Shown here piece after piece: positions 34,380 to 36,687 of a DNA stretch of 36,687 bases (positions are counted from its first letter, which is position 1; each line of letters begins with the position of its first letter). The notes below the pieces were generated by a model. That model did not search any database. It was not told where the DNA came from and saw only the letters and a program-made list of their open reading frames with translations. Made by a program: the position numbers and the translations under genes. Origin of the DNA: Flavobacterium sp. (GTDB lineage Bacteria; Bacteroidota; Bacteroidia; Flavobacteriales; Flavobacteriaceae); assembly GCF_013823965.1 (NCBI RefSeq), contig NZ_PNNA01000017.1:1-36687 (forward strand), given 5' to 3'.

Positions 34380-35123
34380 TTTCGTGTTTGTTAACTTTTA
34401 TTGTTCTTCCTGTTTTAAAGCCTAAAAATGGAGTCAATAATTTAAATAGACCAGTATTTCAGACTTCCGTGCTAAAGTAATTCTTTTTTCAAAAAAGTGA
34501 AGCACTGCTTTTTTTATTTCTGTCATTTCTTTGCAAGATGTTTTGTTTATTGGTTTGGTTAGAATGAAAATACATGAAAACTGAAGGTGTTTGAACTGAA
34601 ATCTGGGGAATAATTGACGTTTTGGAGGTGTGATTTTTTAAGAATTCAATAAAGTGTTTTTCCAGTTTTGATACTAAATCAACAAGAGATTAACCGCAGT
34701 TGCTCAAAAGCTTCTTTGAATTATTGAAATATCATTAATTTGGGGTCTGAAAAAGCATTTTTTGTGTATAACGTAAATTATTAACAAAAAAAAGTATTTT
34801 AGTTAAAAAAATGATGATTTATTGATTGGTTACTTTCTAAAAATTTACATTGGAATGAATAAAGAATAAAAATAGATTTTAAGCAGAATTATTTTATGTT
34901 TATCTTGTGGATGTGTCTTTGATAATTTGTATATTTGATAAAAATTTGACAAAATAAACTTTGTGTTTTGCGATATGTTTAAAATAATTGATTTTTATTA
35001 TTATTTTAATATTTTACAGGGGTAATAACTTATTCGCATATAAACTGATATTGAACATAATTTATATACTGCCAATTATTAAATAAAAAAATAAAAGAAA
35101 ATAACAATTTAAAAGTAATTATC
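34380..35123. other. Long AT-rich spacer upstream of the ankyrin gene
   Basis: About 744 bases with no credible coding sequence. A candidate promoter at 34905-34937 and a weak hairpin AGTG-AAG-CACT at about 34496-34506 followed by a T run are the only elements I see. No homology to the RNA cassettes at 16679-17421 was noticed. Confidence 0.5.
34905..34937 (+). promoter_or_regulatory. Candidate promoter of the ankyrin gene
   Basis: TTG at 34905-34907 and TATATTTG at 34930-34937, 22 nt apart. It would give a leader of about 180 nt before the ATG at 35124. Confidence 0.4.
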
Positions 35124-35735
35124 ATGAAAAAAACAATCATTTATTTAGGAATTACCTTAATGGCCTTTTCTAGTTTGTCTTTCGCTTCCAATACTAATTT
35201 TATTGGTAATCAAAAAGCATTAAATAGCTATAATGTTTCTCCAGCTCCTTTAGTGGTGGCAATTAGTAAAGGCGATGTTGAAACAGTGAAACAGTTTATA
35301 GAAAACGGCACGAAAGTAAATAAAAAATTAAATGGGCTAACTCCCCTAATGTATGCTGCACGCTATAATAAAGTAGAAATCATTGAATATTTATTGCAAA
35401 AAGGAGCTGATCGTGATCTTACAGATAGTCAAGGATTTACTGCTTTAAAATATGCTGAGTTATCTAATGCCCGTGAAGCCATTGCTGTTTTGAAATCAAC
35501 ATCAGTTAATGAAAAAGTGAAAGTTTCGTTGATAGATGATACTCTTTTTTTGAATCCTGAATCAATTTTATTAGTAAAATCTAGTAAAACAATCGATGAA
35601 ATTATTTCTGACGACGAAAAAATAATTGAAAGTGCAGATTCCGATGAAATTCAGCCTTTAAATTTCACAGAGATTAATAAAAAATCTGTTTTAAAAAACA
35701 AGAGTAATTCTCAAGGCGTCGTAGCAATATTTTAA
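35124..35735 (+). CDS. Exported ankyrin-repeat protein
   Basis: The 203-residue protein has a signal peptide (MKKTIIYLGITLMAFSSLSFA) and two clear ankyrin repeats: PLVVAISKGDVETVKQFIEN (from 42) and TPLMYAARYNKVEIIEYLLQ (73-92). A partial third follows (TALKYAELSNAREAIAVL). The last 80 residues are polar and acidic, without recognisable fold. Ankyrin repeats bind proteins; a periplasmic location is predicted from the signal. In other bacteria some small periplasmic ankyrin proteins support catalases, but nothing here points to that. It is monocistronic, with a long leader and a strong terminator. Confidence 0.85.
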   Translation: MKKTIIYLGITLMAFSSLSFASNTNFIGNQKALNSYNVSPAPLVVAISKGDVETVKQFIENGTKVNKKLNGLTPLMYAARYNKVEIIEYLLQKGADRDLTDSQGFTALKYAELSNAREAIAVLKSTSVNEKVKVSLIDDTLFLNPESILLVKSSKTIDEIISDDEKIIESADSDEIQPLNFTEINKKSVLKNKSNSQGVVAIF

Positions 35736-35797
35736 TTCGGCTGTCCTTATTACAAAATAGCGATTAGGCTAAGATAAAGTCTTGTTTTATCAATAAA

Positions 35798-35833
35798 AAA
35801 GCACCATTATGGGTTATAATGATGCTTTTTTTT
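35798..35833. terminator. Bidirectional terminator between the ankyrin gene and uvrA
   Basis: A 13-bp stem with one C-A mismatch (35798-35810 with 35816-35828), loop GGGTT, flanked by A and T runs on either side. Confidence 0.8.
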
Positions 35834-35853
35834 ATGTTAATTTTTTTCAATAC

Positions 35854-36687
35854 TTAAGCCAATTCCTTCTTCAAAAATTGTGCCGTGTAACTTTTTTTGT
35901 TTTTAATAATTTCTTCAGGAGTTCCTTTGGCAACCACTTCGCCACCGCCTTTTCCGCCTTCGGGACCAATGTCAATGATGTAATCCGCTAGTTTGATTAC
36001 GTCCATATTATGTTCAATAATCAGGATGGTATTGCCTTTGTCAACCAATTTATTAATCACTTCCATCAACACCCGAATATCTTCAAAATGCAGTCCTGTT
36101 GTGGGTTCGTCCAAAATATAAAAGGTGTTTCCTGTATCTTTTTTGGATAATTCTCCTGCTAATTTAATGCGTTGTGCTTCACCTCCCGAAAGTGTGGTGC
36201 TTTGTTGTCCCAAAGTGATATAACCCAAACCAACATCCTGAATTGTTTTTACTTTTCGGTGAATTTTAGGGATGTTTTCAAAGAAAGGAACGGCCTCATC
36301 TACCGTCATATTCAACACATCCGAAATAGATTTTCCTTTGTAACGAATTTCCAAAGTTTCTCTGTTGAAACGTTTTCCCTGACAGGTTTCACATTCCACA
36401 TAAACATCTGGTAAAAAATTCATTTCAATTGTTCGAACTCCTGAACCTTCACAGGTTTCGCATCGTCCGCCTTTCACATTAAAACTAAAACGACCTGCTT
36501 TATAACCCCGAATCATACTCTCCGAAGTCATTGTAAATAGATTTCTGATTTCGCTAAAAACTTCGGTATAAGTCGCCGGATTCGAACGTGGCGTTCTTCC
36601 AATCGGACTTTGGTCAATATCAATTACTTTGTCGATATGTTCTAAACCTTCAATTTTCTTGTAGGGTTGCGGTTTTTTGACACCATT
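35854..36687 (-). CDS. uvrA: Excinuclease ABC subunit A, C-terminal part, cut by the window edge
   Basis: The ATPase that loads UvrB on damaged DNA in nucleotide excision repair. The frame stays open to base 36687 (first residues [18 protein letters not shown]), so 277 residues are visible and the start lies outside. An internal ATG at 36531 is not the gene start. Visible features are the zinc-binding pair CETCEGSG and CETCQGKR, the insertion [18 protein letters not shown], the ABC signature [16 protein letters not shown], and Walker [12 protein letters not shown]. The C-terminal [19 protein letters not shown] is typical of UvrA. Identification is secure. Confidence 0.97.
   Translation of the reverse strand, partial: NGVKKPQPYKKIEGLEHIDKVIDIDQSPIGRTPRSNPATYTEVFSEIRNLFTMTSESMIRGYKAGRFSFNVKGGRCETCEGSGVRTIEMNFLPDVYVECETCQGKRFNRETLEIRYKGKSISDVLNMTVDEAVPFFENIPKIHRKVKTIQDVGLGYITLGQQSTTLSGGEAQRIKLAGELSKKDTGNTFYILDEPTTGLHFEDIRVLMEVINKLVDKGNTILIIEHNMDVIKLADYIIDIGPEGGKGGGEVVAKGTPEEIIKNKKSYTAQFLKKELA

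Overview
The window looks like a stretch of the core chromosome of a Flavobacterium-like member of the Bacteroidota. The evidence is AT-rich spacers, repeated matches to the Bacteroidota -7 promoter element TAnnTTTG, no obvious Shine-Dalgarno use, a fused E1 alpha/beta 2-oxoacid dehydrogenase, a DUF4834 gene next to a YfhO-family gene, and a lipoprotein whose mature start resembles the Bacteroidota surface-export signal. I see no rRNA, tRNA, transposase, phage gene or CRISPR array.

Layout. Bases 1-9750 hold guaB, a KefC-like antiporter with its KefF-like partner, a second unusual CPA2 antiporter, purB, a CobB-type sirtuin and a TrmH-type rRNA/tRNA methyltransferase. Bases 9898-16570 hold an orphan gene, an M14 carboxypeptidase, a CarboxypepD_reg protein, a DEAD-box/DbpA helicase, rdgB and a small lipoprotein. 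Bases 16571-17440 hold no protein gene but carry three tandem promoter-structured RNA-terminator cassettes, convergent with a NYN/LOTUS ribonuclease-like gene. Bases 18550-22014 pair an alpha-oxoamine synthase (serine palmitoyltransferase or capnine synthase type) with a large GNAT-fold protein and an outer-membrane protein, which suggests sphingolipid or sulfonolipid synthesis. Bases 22139-27659 are a four-gene plus-strand operon: DUF4834, YfhO-like, GT4 glycosyltransferase and flippase. Bases 27878-36687 hold a small membrane protein, the fused E1 enzyme, a zinc-site-less M1-like/beta-barrel protein in an operon with a LOG-family gene, an exported ankyrin protein and the 3' part of uvrA.

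The best candidate for something undescribed is the RNA array. The three units have matched promoters, a closing helix starting 5-6 nt after the -7 box with one compensated base change, near-identical terminators, and well-conserved spacers around divergent interiors. A second genome-level curiosity is a set of degenerate tandem repeats with a 7-nt period at gene junctions. Other points of interest are a reciprocal Asp/Asn swap in the thiamine-diphosphate/Mg site of the E1 enzyme and a sirtuin with no cysteine at all.
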